Assembly: GCF_002868715.1 (NCBI RefSeq)
Contig: NZ_PKLZ01000014.1
Span: forward strand, 1-64,000
Source of the DNA: Kineobactrum sediminis
Lineage (GTDB): Bacteria; Pseudomonadota; Gammaproteobacteria; Pseudomonadales; Halieaceae
Reading direction: 5' to 3'
Length of the DNA stretch: 64,000 nucleotides
The notes beneath the pieces were generated by a model. It was not told the origin of the DNA, did not search any database, and saw nothing but the letters and a program-made list of their open reading frames with translations. Shown one piece after another: positions 1 through 7,451 of the stretch. A program made the position numbers and the translations under genes. Every line of letters starts with the position of its first letter. Positions within the stretch are counted from its first letter, which is position 1.

Positions 1-183
1 GGCTTCTTTGAAGTGTCCGTAAAAGCGGGGTAGAACCCTCTCATAGAAGGCGTGACCAAATTTATTTTTCCTGAAAAACACGTGGACGCCGTCAGCCGTT
101 GTTACACCCGTCCGGCAATACTCTCTCTCAAAATGGTTTTTATATTCTCCAGTTGAGTCGTACTTTACTAGTGGTGGCCCCAT
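1..183 (-). CDS. Unknown protein, N-terminal part only (cut by window edge)
   Basis: An open frame of 61 codons runs leftwards off the window. Its ATG overlaps the TAA of the DUF3800 gene (TAATG), which argues for translational coupling and for a real gene. The visible N-terminus is polar and aromatic-rich, with a segment HFEREYCRTGVTT followed by DGVHVFFRKNKFGHAFYE. It has no signal peptide or membrane helix. The pattern recalls small phage or defence-associated proteins of the PBECR nuclease type, but too little is visible to assign a family. It is the fifth gene of the leftward operon that starts with hsdM. Confidence 0.55.
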   Translation of the reverse strand, partial: MGPPLVKYDSTGEYKNHFEREYCRTGVTTADGVHVFFRKNKFGHAFYERVLPRFYGHFKEA

Positions 184-884
184 TACCAACCACCCGCAAG
201 CCTAATTCTAAATACATTGAACTTGGTTTCCCCCTTCGAGGTAGGTCCTATGACGTCAACTCCGAGACGAGTTTCCAAGTGCTTGATCAGTGAGTCCTTG
301 CAGCCACCTTCCTTAACGCTCTGATTGAATCGAGCCCCCACTATTCCTAGCAGGAGGTCAGTTAGCTGCATGGGGGCTACTTGTGGACTGGGAAGAGCTT
401 GAATGCTGCCGATCTCAGAACTAAGATTTGAGTTGTTCAGGCAGTCTTTGAGAACTCTGAGACGAGATGGGTCACGGTTGGTTTTAGTGTCGCAATATAT
501 CGAGTATCGGTTAAAGTCGAGAATCCAGTGATGAAGTAGTTGATAGTAAAACTTGTAGAATCCGAGCTCCGCATCGCCATCATGCCAATCCATATCAAGT
601 TGGTCGCCATCAACCACAATGCAGCGGAATCTGACTTCTTCGCCGTAGGCAAGAAACTGGTCGATGAGATCTTGATAAAAACCTAGCCTCGACTGAGAAA
701 CCTTTGACCACTTGATCTCTCCCCAAGTTGTCCATTGATCCCGTATTCGATGCATATCCCGCTTGAATTCACCGCGAAGACGGGCGGGCATCCACAGGCT
801 ACCGATCAGCAAGAATCGATCCTTGCCATTACGGCTGAACACAATCTCGGGGCGACTTTCGTCACAATAGACTTCGAAATCCAT
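183..884 (-). CDS. DUF3800 domain protein
   Basis: The 233-residue protein begins with an acidic DES motif (FEVYCDESRPE), has a second acidic site (IYCDTKTNRD) in the middle and ends with QLTDLLLGIVGARFN. This is the conserved D-E ... D ... D layout of DUF3800, thought to be an RNase H-like metal-dependent fold of unknown substrate. It is soluble, with no signal peptide. DUF3800 genes are common in defence islands and prophages. Here it lies 67 bp downstream of the GIY-YIG gene and overlaps the next gene, so it appears to be part of the hsdM-hsdS transcript. The family call is firm; the function is unknown. Confidence 0.8.
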   Translation of the reverse strand: MDFEVYCDESRPEIVFSRNGKDRFLLIGSLWMPARLRGEFKRDMHRIRDQWTTWGEIKWSKVSQSRLGFYQDLIDQFLAYGEEVRFRCIVVDGDQLDMDWHDGDAELGFYKFYYQLLHHWILDFNRYSIYCDTKTNRDPSRLRVLKDCLNNSNLSSEIGSIQALPSPQVAPMQLTDLLLGIVGARFNQSVKEGGCKDSLIKHLETRLGVDVIGPTSKGETKFNVFRIRLAGGW

Positions 885-951
885 TGTCAGATTTCCCTAT
901 TGGCTGGGGTGTTGATCATACAGTTTGCTACCAGTTGGCTCATCCTGCACT

Positions 952-1863
952 CTACGTTATGTAACTGACTTGTTGATCCTGCCACTGACCATAAGTATGG
1001 CCATCGCCATCCACCTTCCACTGGGTACGACCATTAGCCGCCCTGCCAGAAACAACAGCGGCCGCTGCACTGGGACTGGCAAACATCGTGTCAACCGCGA
1101 ATCGAAGTAAGCCCTCTCCATAGGGTACCAGAGACCGCTCCTCAAGCAGTTGCTCATGTAGAGCTTGATAACTGCTGTGGCTGTTGCTGGACCACGTTGC
1201 CTTAGCAAGGCTACCAGCGAGTACAAAGAACTCCCCGTCGACCTCCTGGGCTCTGGCCTTGAGGTTGTGCTTCGGAATCTCCAGGGTGAAGACTGGGGAC
1301 TCCGAAGCCGAGGTATCTCCAGCAGGCGTCACTGGTTTACTGGTATCTCGCAAGAAGTCGAAGCCTAGTACAGGCAGCACGGTACGGATCTGTTCGGCAA
1401 AGGAGGCCATATCAGCAAGATCCGACTCCGGCAAACTGCTGTAGTCATGCGCCGTACCGTTCACCAGCTTGCAGCGGCCAATATGACCAGCCCTGGCAAT
1501 GAGCACACTCTCGAGGTGCTTCGCGTGGGCCTTGGTAAGGTTCTGGTCCTTGCTGGTGATCAGGCAGACCCTCTCCCAGAAGTCCTTGCCGCCTTGATCC
1601 TCTGGCTTGTTGTGCTGCTTCAGGCGCTTGCCGACATCGTCGGACTCACCTATGTAAACCAGTGGCCTGAAGGTGTTCTCCGGGTCAGGGCCTACCAAGA
1701 AGTAGATCCCGGTGCGACCCACCTCAGGACGCTGCACGAGCTCGCTGAGCTTGGAGCGGAGGCCGGTAAGCACATGGCCGGTCCAGTTCATGATTTCGGC
1801 AGTGAGGAGGCCGTTGGGCGTGCCATCGACCAGAAAGAGGCGGATGCTGCGGCCCTGGCTCAT
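952..1863 (-). CDS. GIY-YIG nuclease-domain protein with C-terminal DUF4357
   Basis: This 303-residue protein has a GIY-YIG-type core at about residues 50-110: GIYFLVG, then LVYIGESDDVGKRLKQH. The tyrosines, YIG and the catalytic-type Arg are visible. A DUF4357-like tail follows at about residues 245-300 (FASPSAAAAVVSGR ... GRTQWKVDGDG). The combination is a known family often found beside type I restriction genes and may cut or sense DNA; its role is unproven. Its ATG overlaps the hsdS stop (ATGA, 4 bp), so it is translated from the same message as hsdM and hsdS. Confidence 0.85.
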   Translation of the reverse strand: MSQGRSIRLFLVDGTPNGLLTAEIMNWTGHVLTGLRSKLSELVQRPEVGRTGIYFLVGPDPENTFRPLVYIGESDDVGKRLKQHNKPEDQGGKDFWERVCLITSKDQNLTKAHAKHLESVLIARAGHIGRCKLVNGTAHDYSSLPESDLADMASFAEQIRTVLPVLGFDFLRDTSKPVTPAGDTSASESPVFTLEIPKHNLKARAQEVDGEFFVLAGSLAKATWSSNSHSSYQALHEQLLEERSLVPYGEGLLRFAVDTMFASPSAAAAVVSGRAANGRTQWKVDGDGHTYGQWQDQQVSYIT

Positions 1864-3197
1864 GACGCCACCTCCAGGCCCGCCTGGCGTCCTTCTTCAT
1901 CGAAGGCACTCTCGTCAGCCGGTGGCTGCCAGTTGCGGACATCAATCTTGCCGGTGACGGCGGCGGAGATGAGGGCAGAGCGACGTTCATTAAGTAATCT
2001 AACGCTCTCTTGAGCCCCTTGGTACATGTTGTCCGTCTCAACAGTCTTTTCAAGGATGTGCTGTTCGATGCACCGCCTCTCTTCAGAAGAAGGTGGAGTT
2101 GCCACGATCATCGAGCTCAAGGCTTCGCTTGTGAGTTTCGGCTGCGCTGAGCCTGTTACATATAGATCGAGCTTTTGGTGTTCGATAACTTCTGCCCAGA
2201 ACACCAGATTTGCATCTACAGGGCGAAGTATGTGGGCATGATTATTAACCCAGTATTTGCCTCGAGCTACGAAGGCTACCCGGGATGACCTTGCTAGTAG
2301 ATTAGCTCCATCTTCCGAGACCAGGACCAAGTCTTCATCAAAGATATAGCCATCTATACGGTCAATAACTCCTGACGCTCCGTAGTACGGGTAGTCACCT
2401 TGTCGAAGGCCGCGTTCCTCCGAGGACAGGGGAATACGTCGACCATCAAGGAATTCAACATAGAATTTGATCGGACCAATCTCCCAATGCGCCGGCACCT
2501 CCCCCAACCACTCCACACCCGAGTCCTTCATGGGCACGGTCGGATCAAGCCCCTTGGTCACCGCATGGGAAATGACCGCCTGGCGTTTCTCCTTCAGGAG
2601 CGCAATCAGGCGCTGCTGCTCCTGTATCAGGGCGTCGATTTTGGCGGTTTCGTGGTCGAGGAATATAGTAATAGCTCGTTGCTCTATCGGGTTAGGACTT
2701 GGAACTTTAAAAGCTGAAAGCTCATCCCCCGATAGCTCGAGAAACGTGGAACCTCGGCCGCGATTATTCAATTCCGCAGTAGTGATACTCAAGATATAGG
2801 CAAAATATAATCCATGAATCCCTTTTTGGGGGACCAACGCCTTGCAGCCTTGATTAGTGCATAGTGCAGTCGCTGCAACGCCTAGGGACCCGATAGGTGC
2901 TCGCGTGGACAAAACTACACTTCCCGACGGAACAAGCAATGTACCGCAAGATTTAAGTCCTGCTGGAGTGATTTTTCTCATAGAGCTTTTGATTTGAAAT
3001 GAATCAAGCTTTGATAAATCCGCGGGTGTCACCCAAACAATATCTCCATCCCAAAAGCCGGACTGCTCTGATGCAGGAGTCGATCCACCCACAACTTTAA
3101 AGTTATTCTTAATAGGCAAAACATTCCAATGCGCCGGAACCTCTGCCAACCATTCGACCCCTGAATCTCTGTACTCTGGATACCTCGGAAAACTCAC
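1860..3197 (-). CDS. hsdS: Type I restriction-modification specificity subunit HsdS
   Basis: The 445-residue protein contains two target-recognition halves. Each opens with the same conserved block, DSGVEWLAEVPAHW at residues 11-24 and DSGVEWLGEVPAHW at about 225-238. Each ends in a helical spacer (IDALIQEQQRLIALLKEKR; then SVRLLNERRSALISAAVTGKID). This is the usual circularly repeated HsdS design, each half reading one part of a bipartite target. It partners HsdM for methylation and HsdR for cutting. The start overlaps the hsdM stop (ATGA). The length is normal and no frameshift is visible. Confidence 0.95.
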   Translation of the reverse strand: MSFPRYPEYRDSGVEWLAEVPAHWNVLPIKNNFKVVGGSTPASEQSGFWDGDIVWVTPADLSKLDSFQIKSSMRKITPAGLKSCGTLLVPSGSVVLSTRAPIGSLGVAATALCTNQGCKALVPQKGIHGLYFAYILSITTAELNNRGRGSTFLELSGDELSAFKVPSPNPIEQRAITIFLDHETAKIDALIQEQQRLIALLKEKRQAVISHAVTKGLDPTVPMKDSGVEWLGEVPAHWEIGPIKFYVEFLDGRRIPLSSEERGLRQGDYPYYGASGVIDRIDGYIFDEDLVLVSEDGANLLARSSRVAFVARGKYWVNNHAHILRPVDANLVFWAEVIEHQKLDLYVTGSAQPKLTSEALSSMIVATPPSSEERRCIEQHILEKTVETDNMYQGAQESVRLLNERRSALISAAVTGKIDVRNWQPPADESAFDEEGRQAGLEVAS

Positions 3198-5245
3198 GCC
3201 GACAACTCCTCAATCATCGCCTTGATCCGGTCGGTACAGGCCTTCAGGTCAGCATCAATCTCATCAAGCGGCCGGGGTGGTACAAACGTGTAAAAGTGCC
3301 GGTTGAAGGGAATCTCGAACCCCACCATACCAATATCGCCATCCAACGGGTCACACTTACTCACATCAATCCAGGCATCGGGAACGTGGGGTATCACCTC
3401 CCGCTCAAAGTATGCCTGTACTGACTCACCCAGGAGTACGTTCTCAAAGTCACGCAAGCTGGCATCGGGCTCCGGGTTGCCGTTCTTGTCGGCACACACA
3501 TCGGCCTCAGCATCACGCTCGGACAATGCGCTGAATACTGACTTCAACTGCGGGGCGGCCAGCTTGAACTCCAGACTCTTCATGGCATCTTTCAGCGCCC
3601 TGGTGAAGGCCGGGCGGCTCCCATATACCTGATCAGGGCCCAGGGCCCCACAGGCGGCGACCAGAGCTTCAAACTGCTCGGTCTCCAGCTTCTGCAGTGG
3701 CTTCTCCTCTGCAAGCCTTGCCAGCCGATCAGGGCTGGCCTGGAAGTTCAGGCGCAGGGGCCGCTCTACCGTAATGCGGCGGTAGCCAAAAGCATCCACC
3801 GGGAAGATCTTGCTTTCGTCTGTTTCAGCGAAGGCGCCGTAGGCCCGCACTATGGCCTCACTGTCGGCCTCATTCACATACTGGCGCTTGGACCCAAGGG
3901 ACTTGCGCATCTTGCTGTGGCGGCCGGTGGCGTTGATCAGCTGCACCTTGCCTCGCCGCTCCGTGGGCTTGTTGTTGAACAACACCCAGATGTAGGTGGC
4001 AATGCCCGTGTTGTAGAACATGTCCGTGGGCAGAGCGACAATCGCCTCCACCATATCGCTTTGCAGCAGATAACGGCGAATCTCGGACTCGCCACTGCCG
4101 GCGCCACCAGTGAACAAAGGGGAGCCATTGAGGATGATGCCTATGCGGGAGCCTCCCTCTTTGGGTTCGCGCATCTTGCTGACCAGGTGTAGCAAGAACA
4201 GCAGGGAACCGTCCGATACCCGAGGTAGGCCCGCCCCGAAACGGCCATCGAAGCCCTTCAGGTTGTGCTCATCAAATACTTGTTTCTGGACCTTCTTCCA
4301 CTCCACCCCAAAAGGGGGATTTGCCAGCATGAAATCTGCCCTCAGCTCAGGCAACTGATCATCGGAAAGGGTGTTGCCCAGCTTTATGTTCTCTACCGCC
4401 TGGCCCTTTATGAGCATGTCCGCCTTGCAGATGGCATAGGACTCCGGGTTGAGTTCCTGGCCATGGAGGGACACGGTGACCCCTTTGCTCACCTGCTGAA
4501 TGTACTCATCACCCTCGGACAGGAACCCACCGGTACCGGCAGTGGGGTCGTAAATGGTAACAATGCTGTTGGGCTTCAGGTTGCGCTCCTGGTCGGTGAG
4601 CACCAGGGAGGTGGTGAGGTGCACGATGTCCCGGGGCGTGAAGTGTTCCCCGGCGGTCTCATTGGAGCTTTCGGCAAACTTGCGGATCAGCTCCTCGAAG
4701 ATGATCCCCATGCCAAAATTGCTGATGCGGGCGGGATTCAGGTCAATACTGGCAAAGCGTTGCACCACCTGATACAGCAGGTTGGCGCCGGCGAGTTGCT
4801 GCACAAAGTCCTCAAAGTGGAAGTGCTCGAATATCTCCCGCGCCGCCTGGCTGAAGGACTGGACATAGCTGAGCAGGTCATCGGCGGTCTGGGTATCTGA
4901 CAGCTTGCCCAGGGCCAGCGGAGAGGCATTGAAGAACTGCTGTTCTGCTGCCCGGAGCAGTATCCTCTCCTTCACAGTATCGGCTTTCTCGGGGTTGGCT
5001 TTGGCCGCAGCCAATACCGTATCCCGGGTGGGCTCCAGAACGCACTCCAGGCGCCGCAGCAGGGTAAAAGGCAGAATGACCCGGCCATACTGGGATTGCT
5101 TGAAATCGCCGCGTAGGAGGTCTGCGACGGACCAGATGAAGGCGGCGGTCTGGGAGTGATTCTCGGTGTTCAAGTCGGCGGTCCTTGTCTGGGCTTCCTG
5201 AGTAAGCGATTGATCATACACAGCGGGGGGATGGGTGTCGTGCAT
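3194..5245 (-). CDS. hsdM: Type I restriction-modification DNA methyltransferase HsdM
   Basis: The 683-residue N6-adenine methyltransferase subunit has an HsdM N-terminal helical domain (ENHSQTAAFIWSVADLLRG at about 28-46). The S-adenosylmethionine site DPTAGTGGF is at 233-241 and the catalytic NPPF at 309-312. Extra C-terminal residues after SKIFPVDAFGYRRITVERPL mark the long HsdM subfamily. It is the first gene of the leftward operon hsdM-hsdS-GIY-YIG-DUF3800-unknown. No hsdR is present to the right, so hsdR, if it exists, lies left of the window. About 400 bp of non-coding DNA upstream presumably carries the promoter. Confidence 0.95.
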   Translation of the reverse strand: MHDTHPPAVYDQSLTQEAQTRTADLNTENHSQTAAFIWSVADLLRGDFKQSQYGRVILPFTLLRRLECVLEPTRDTVLAAAKANPEKADTVKERILLRAAEQQFFNASPLALGKLSDTQTADDLLSYVQSFSQAAREIFEHFHFEDFVQQLAGANLLYQVVQRFASIDLNPARISNFGMGIIFEELIRKFAESSNETAGEHFTPRDIVHLTTSLVLTDQERNLKPNSIVTIYDPTAGTGGFLSEGDEYIQQVSKGVTVSLHGQELNPESYAICKADMLIKGQAVENIKLGNTLSDDQLPELRADFMLANPPFGVEWKKVQKQVFDEHNLKGFDGRFGAGLPRVSDGSLLFLLHLVSKMREPKEGGSRIGIILNGSPLFTGGAGSGESEIRRYLLQSDMVEAIVALPTDMFYNTGIATYIWVLFNNKPTERRGKVQLINATGRHSKMRKSLGSKRQYVNEADSEAIVRAYGAFAETDESKIFPVDAFGYRRITVERPLRLNFQASPDRLARLAEEKPLQKLETEQFEALVAACGALGPDQVYGSRPAFTRALKDAMKSLEFKLAAPQLKSVFSALSERDAEADVCADKNGNPEPDASLRDFENVLLGESVQAYFEREVIPHVPDAWIDVSKCDPLDGDIGMVGFEIPFNRHFYTFVPPRPLDEIDADLKACTDRIKAMIEELSA

Positions 5246-5642
5246 GAGGTGCGTGACTGCTCAGCTCCGGAATATATGCCATCCAGGTTCAGCCCACATC
5301 ACTGTAAGTATTCACAGGTCGTGTTTTCAGGCCAGTGGCGTTGAGAGCTATGTATTGAACAAGACTAATGTCGGCACATGTGCATTATTTTAGGACTCAG
5401 TTGACACCCAAATGCCACATCACACGAGCGTCAAGTATTCACCAGAAGTTATGTTTTTCAAGATTTATTTCTCTATCTTCAATGGCCCATGTTTCTTTCG
5501 TAAGAGGGGAATCTCCGACTACTTCATTTTCGGTTACTACTTTTTTGTAGTCATATTCCATTTTCGGTTTCGGGGTATTGTGCGTTAACTATATTGAGCG
5601 TAGCGCCTGTATAGTATGCAAAAAACACAGGAGCTATACCCT
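5246..5642. other. Non-coding stretch between hsdM and the Rap1a-like gene
   Basis: About 400 bp, AT-richer than the flanking core genome, without a convincing gene on either strand. It must hold the promoters of the two divergent neighbours. The box AGCGCCTGTAT at 5602-5612, followed by TATAGT-like bases, recurs at 6003-6013. Confidence 0.6.
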
Positions 5643-5957
5643 ATGCGCGCTATCCTTCTTTCTTTGTTACTGGTCACGGGACACGTGTCGGCCAGTGAGG
5701 CTATCACTGTAAAAGAGCTGTTGGTGCAGATGGATGAACATGTCCAATCTGGCGGGTCTGTCGACCGGTACGTGTGGTACATGTCAGGAGTAATGGCAGC
5801 GACAAATGGCGATGTCTGGTGTCCTGTGCCGGATTACGACGCTAACGCGACGATCGCCAAAGTCTACAAGTCGATGTCCGATAGTCACGCGATCTACGAC
5901 TACCCCGCTATTCACGCGATCCTTGTCGGCCTCGAAGGCCTGTTTCCCTGCGAATAA
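5643..5957 (+). CDS. Small secreted protein of the Rap1a/Tai immunity type
   Basis: The 104-residue product has a short cleavable signal peptide (MRAILLSLLLVTGHVSASEA). Its mature part carries YMSGVMAA, then WCPVP, and ends in ALVGLEGLFPCE-like residues (AILVGLEGLFPCE). The spacing of a central Cys and a terminal PC with a helical last third matches Rap1a/Tai proteins. In Serratia and some other bacteria these periplasmic proteins neutralise type VI secretion amidase effectors; many homologues are orphans of unknown role. The ATG at 5643 was preferred over an upstream ATG because AGGAG lies about 9 bp in front and the signal peptide then begins correctly. No effector gene is adjacent. Confidence 0.55.
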   Translation: MRAILLSLLLVTGHVSASEAITVKELLVQMDEHVQSGGSVDRYVWYMSGVMAATNGDVWCPVPDYDANATIAKVYKSMSDSHAIYDYPAIHAILVGLEGLFPCE

Positions 5958-6286
5958 TTTTTTTCAAAAAATATTTTTCGATTGACGATTTTCCTTTGTC
6001 TAAGCGCCTGTATCTATATGGGTGGGCCCCGCGGCCGCGGGTCCCTGTCCCGGGATTGCGTCTGGCTCTGGCGCTCCGTGGCAAACGCCCAGGGACCCCC
6101 GGCAAAGGTCAAGTGACCAAGGGCAGGTGCGCGCTCGTGCCTCGCACGCCCCCTAGGACCAAGGTCAAAGGCCAGGGCACACTGTTCAGGTGCGCGGTGT
6201 CATAGGCCACGTGACACAGGTCAAAGGCCGCTGGTACTGGGGGGTGTTGGGGCGTAGGCACTGTCGCCTATCAGGGAGTACGTCAC
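5958..6286. other. Non-coding, GC-rich stretch with GGTCA-type short repeats
   Basis: No gene is supported here. The stretch contains a palindrome GGTCA-AG-TGACC (6107-6118), two perfect copies of AGGTCAAAGGCC (6162-6173 and 6218-6229), further CACGTGAC-like variants, and a second copy of the box AGCGCCTGTAT at 6003-6013. It precedes a 64-codon ORF and could be a regulatory region. Confidence 0.6.
6162..6229 (+). repeat. Two direct copies of a 12-bp motif AGGTCAAAGGCC
   Basis: Perfect copies lie at 6162-6173 and 6218-6229, 56 bp apart. A related palindrome GGTCAAGTGACC lies at 6107-6118. The spacing (about five and a third helical turns) and the half-site GGTCA suggest a protein-binding cluster, but no regulator can be named. 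Confidence 0.6.
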
Positions 6287-6481
6287 ATGGGTTTAGATAT
6301 CGCATTCAACCGTCAATTGGCCATCGCTGCAGGTCTTGAGATCAAGGTCCAGACCAATCTCTCGGCAGAGGAGATCGCGGAGATCCGTGCCGAGGCAACT
6401 GACCCGGGCTATCTCGCGTGGGCAGAGGCCGAGGTAACGTGCCTCTGTAATCCCACCATTTTTAATCGCCCGTTTGAGTAG
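6287..6481 (+). CDS. Small hypothetical protein, 64 residues
   Basis: Not recognised. The ORF has a plausible ribosome site (GGGAG about 9 bp before the ATG) and a mixed, soluble composition. It contains NLSAEEIAEIRAEATDPGY in the middle and CLCNPTIFNRPFE at the C-terminus. The last 12 codons fall inside a 39-bp sequence that recurs at 27944-27982, so the C-terminus may have been replaced by mobile or repeated DNA. It could be a genuine small accessory protein or a chance ORF. Confidence 0.4.
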   Translation: MGLDIAFNRQLAIAAGLEIKVQTNLSAEEIAEIRAEATDPGYLAWAEAEVTCLCNPTIFNRPFE

Positions 6482-6484
6482 AGG
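6446..6484 (+). repeat. 39-bp direct repeat, copy A
   Basis: This matches 27944-27982 at 38 of 39 positions in the same orientation, 21.5 kb away. The core reads CCATTTTTAATCGCCCGTTT and continues GAGTAGAGG. Here it forms the 3' end of the 64-codon ORF. No similarity between the two loci is seen beyond the repeat. Confidence 0.9.
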
Positions 6485-6500
6485 ATCGAGGGGTAGGTGA

Positions 6501-6525
6501 CACTTTTGGTCACTTTTGGTCACTT
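6501..6525 (+). repeat. Tandem 10-bp repeat CACTTTTGGT, 2.5 copies
   Basis: CACTTTTGGT is repeated head to tail at 6501-6510 and 6511-6520, with a half copy at 6521-6525. It is preceded by GGTGA and so generates repeated GGTCAC half-sites like those at 6.1-6.2 kb. A ten-base period is one helical turn, which fits a binding site array. Confidence 0.7.
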
Positions 6526-6863
6526 ATTAGCCACGTTTATGCATAGGTGTAGCGGGAAATCCAAAAAGCGTAGTGCCAACGAGATTGCCGGAGAGCCGCA
6601 TGGTTGCTGGTGTTGGCGCAGGGGCGCAGGCAATTGAGGAGGTGTAGCGGCAAAACTGCTATTTCTCTATATATACGGAGATCACGATACACTTATGTAT
6701 AGAACGCATCTCGAGAATCGGACTCTGGAACCTTGCCAGGCACCCCCCCTCTACTCCCGTTAGTCCTTTAAAAAGCACCACACCACTTACCACTTCCGTC
6801 GAAACCCTGCCATTCAGCGAGGTCTGCGGCAGGTTGGCGCCTGCCGTACTGATGAGACAAGCC

Positions 6864-6894
6864 AAAAAAAACGGCCCGTGTTGTAGCACGGGCC
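6864..6894 (-). terminator. Rho-independent terminator-like hairpin (minus strand)
   Basis: A perfect 8-bp stem GGCCCGTG / CACGGGCC (6873-6880 and 6887-6894) with a 6-base loop is flanked on its left by eight A residues. Read on the minus strand this is a hairpin followed by a U-run. It would stop leftward transcripts. On the plus strand it sits about 40 bp before the RadC-like gene and could form a leader hairpin instead. Confidence 0.65.
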
Positions 6895-6933
6895 CCGCTC
6901 ACGGTTCCCACACATACCAATGGAGCAACAACC

Positions 6934-7437
6934 ATGAACAGCACCCAAGATATGTTCACCACCACAGTAGAGTCAAGCACAGCGTGTGCCCTCTACACCA
7001 TTACTGAACGAGCACTGATCGACCAGGCACTCGGGATACTCGAAACCCGGATAACGCGCGGCCAGTCTTTTACCAACCCAAGCGATGTAAAACAGTACTG
7101 CCAGTTGCAAATAGCCGCTGAGCTCGACGAGTACTTCTGCTGCCTCTTCCTTAATAGTCAGCATCGATTGATCGCGTTTGAGCGCATGTTCAGGGGGACG
7201 GTTGATGCCGCTAGCGTGTACCCCCGCGTTGTGGTCAGGCGAGCCCTGGAGCTGAACGCGGCCGCGGTTATCTTCACCCACAACCACCCCAGCGGGGCTA
7301 GTGATCCCAGCGAGGCAGACAAGCGCATCACTGTAACGCTCAAATCGGCTCTGGCCCTGGTTGACGTTCGTGTGCTTGACCACATTGTGGTGGGCATTAG
7401 CAGCACCACATCCATGGCCGAGTCGGGCTTAATCTAA
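6934..7437 (+). CDS. RadC-like JAB-domain protein
   Basis: The 167-residue protein is the JAB/MPN part of the RadC family, without the N-terminal helix-hairpin-helix of full RadC. The metal site is complete: Glu in DEYFCCLFL (about 65), HNHPSG at 116-121 and Asp 129. JAB domains are zinc metalloproteases in other lineages; RadC family function is still unsettled. These short RadC forms are typical of integrative elements and prophages, where they sit beside anti-restriction genes. A ribosome site is weak (TGGAGCAACAACC), and the next gene follows after 14 bp, so the two form a small operon. Confidence 0.88.
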   Translation: MNSTQDMFTTTVESSTACALYTITERALIDQALGILETRITRGQSFTNPSDVKQYCQLQIAAELDEYFCCLFLNSQHRLIAFERMFRGTVDAASVYPRVVVRRALELNAAAVIFTHNHPSGASDPSEADKRITVTLKSALALVDVRVLDHIVVGISSTTSMAESGLI

Positions 7438-7451
7438 ACGGAGGGTTCCAC

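Larger units (their letters stand above)
6482..6933. other. Non-coding region upstream of the RadC-like gene
   Basis: No gene is supported in these 450 bp. Contents are a 10-bp tandem repeat (6501-6525), two copies of AGGTGTAGCGG (6545-6555 and 6640-6650), and a strong hairpin with an adjacent A-run (6864-6894). Confidence 0.6.

Noticed and set aside
5246..5642. Possible hsdR gene to the right of hsdM
   Set aside because: No frame of any length exists here; the genes to the right are unrelated and on the opposite strand.
6659..6889. 76-codon minus-strand frame near the hairpin
   Set aside because: It runs through the terminator-like hairpin, has no ribosome site and no recognisable composition.
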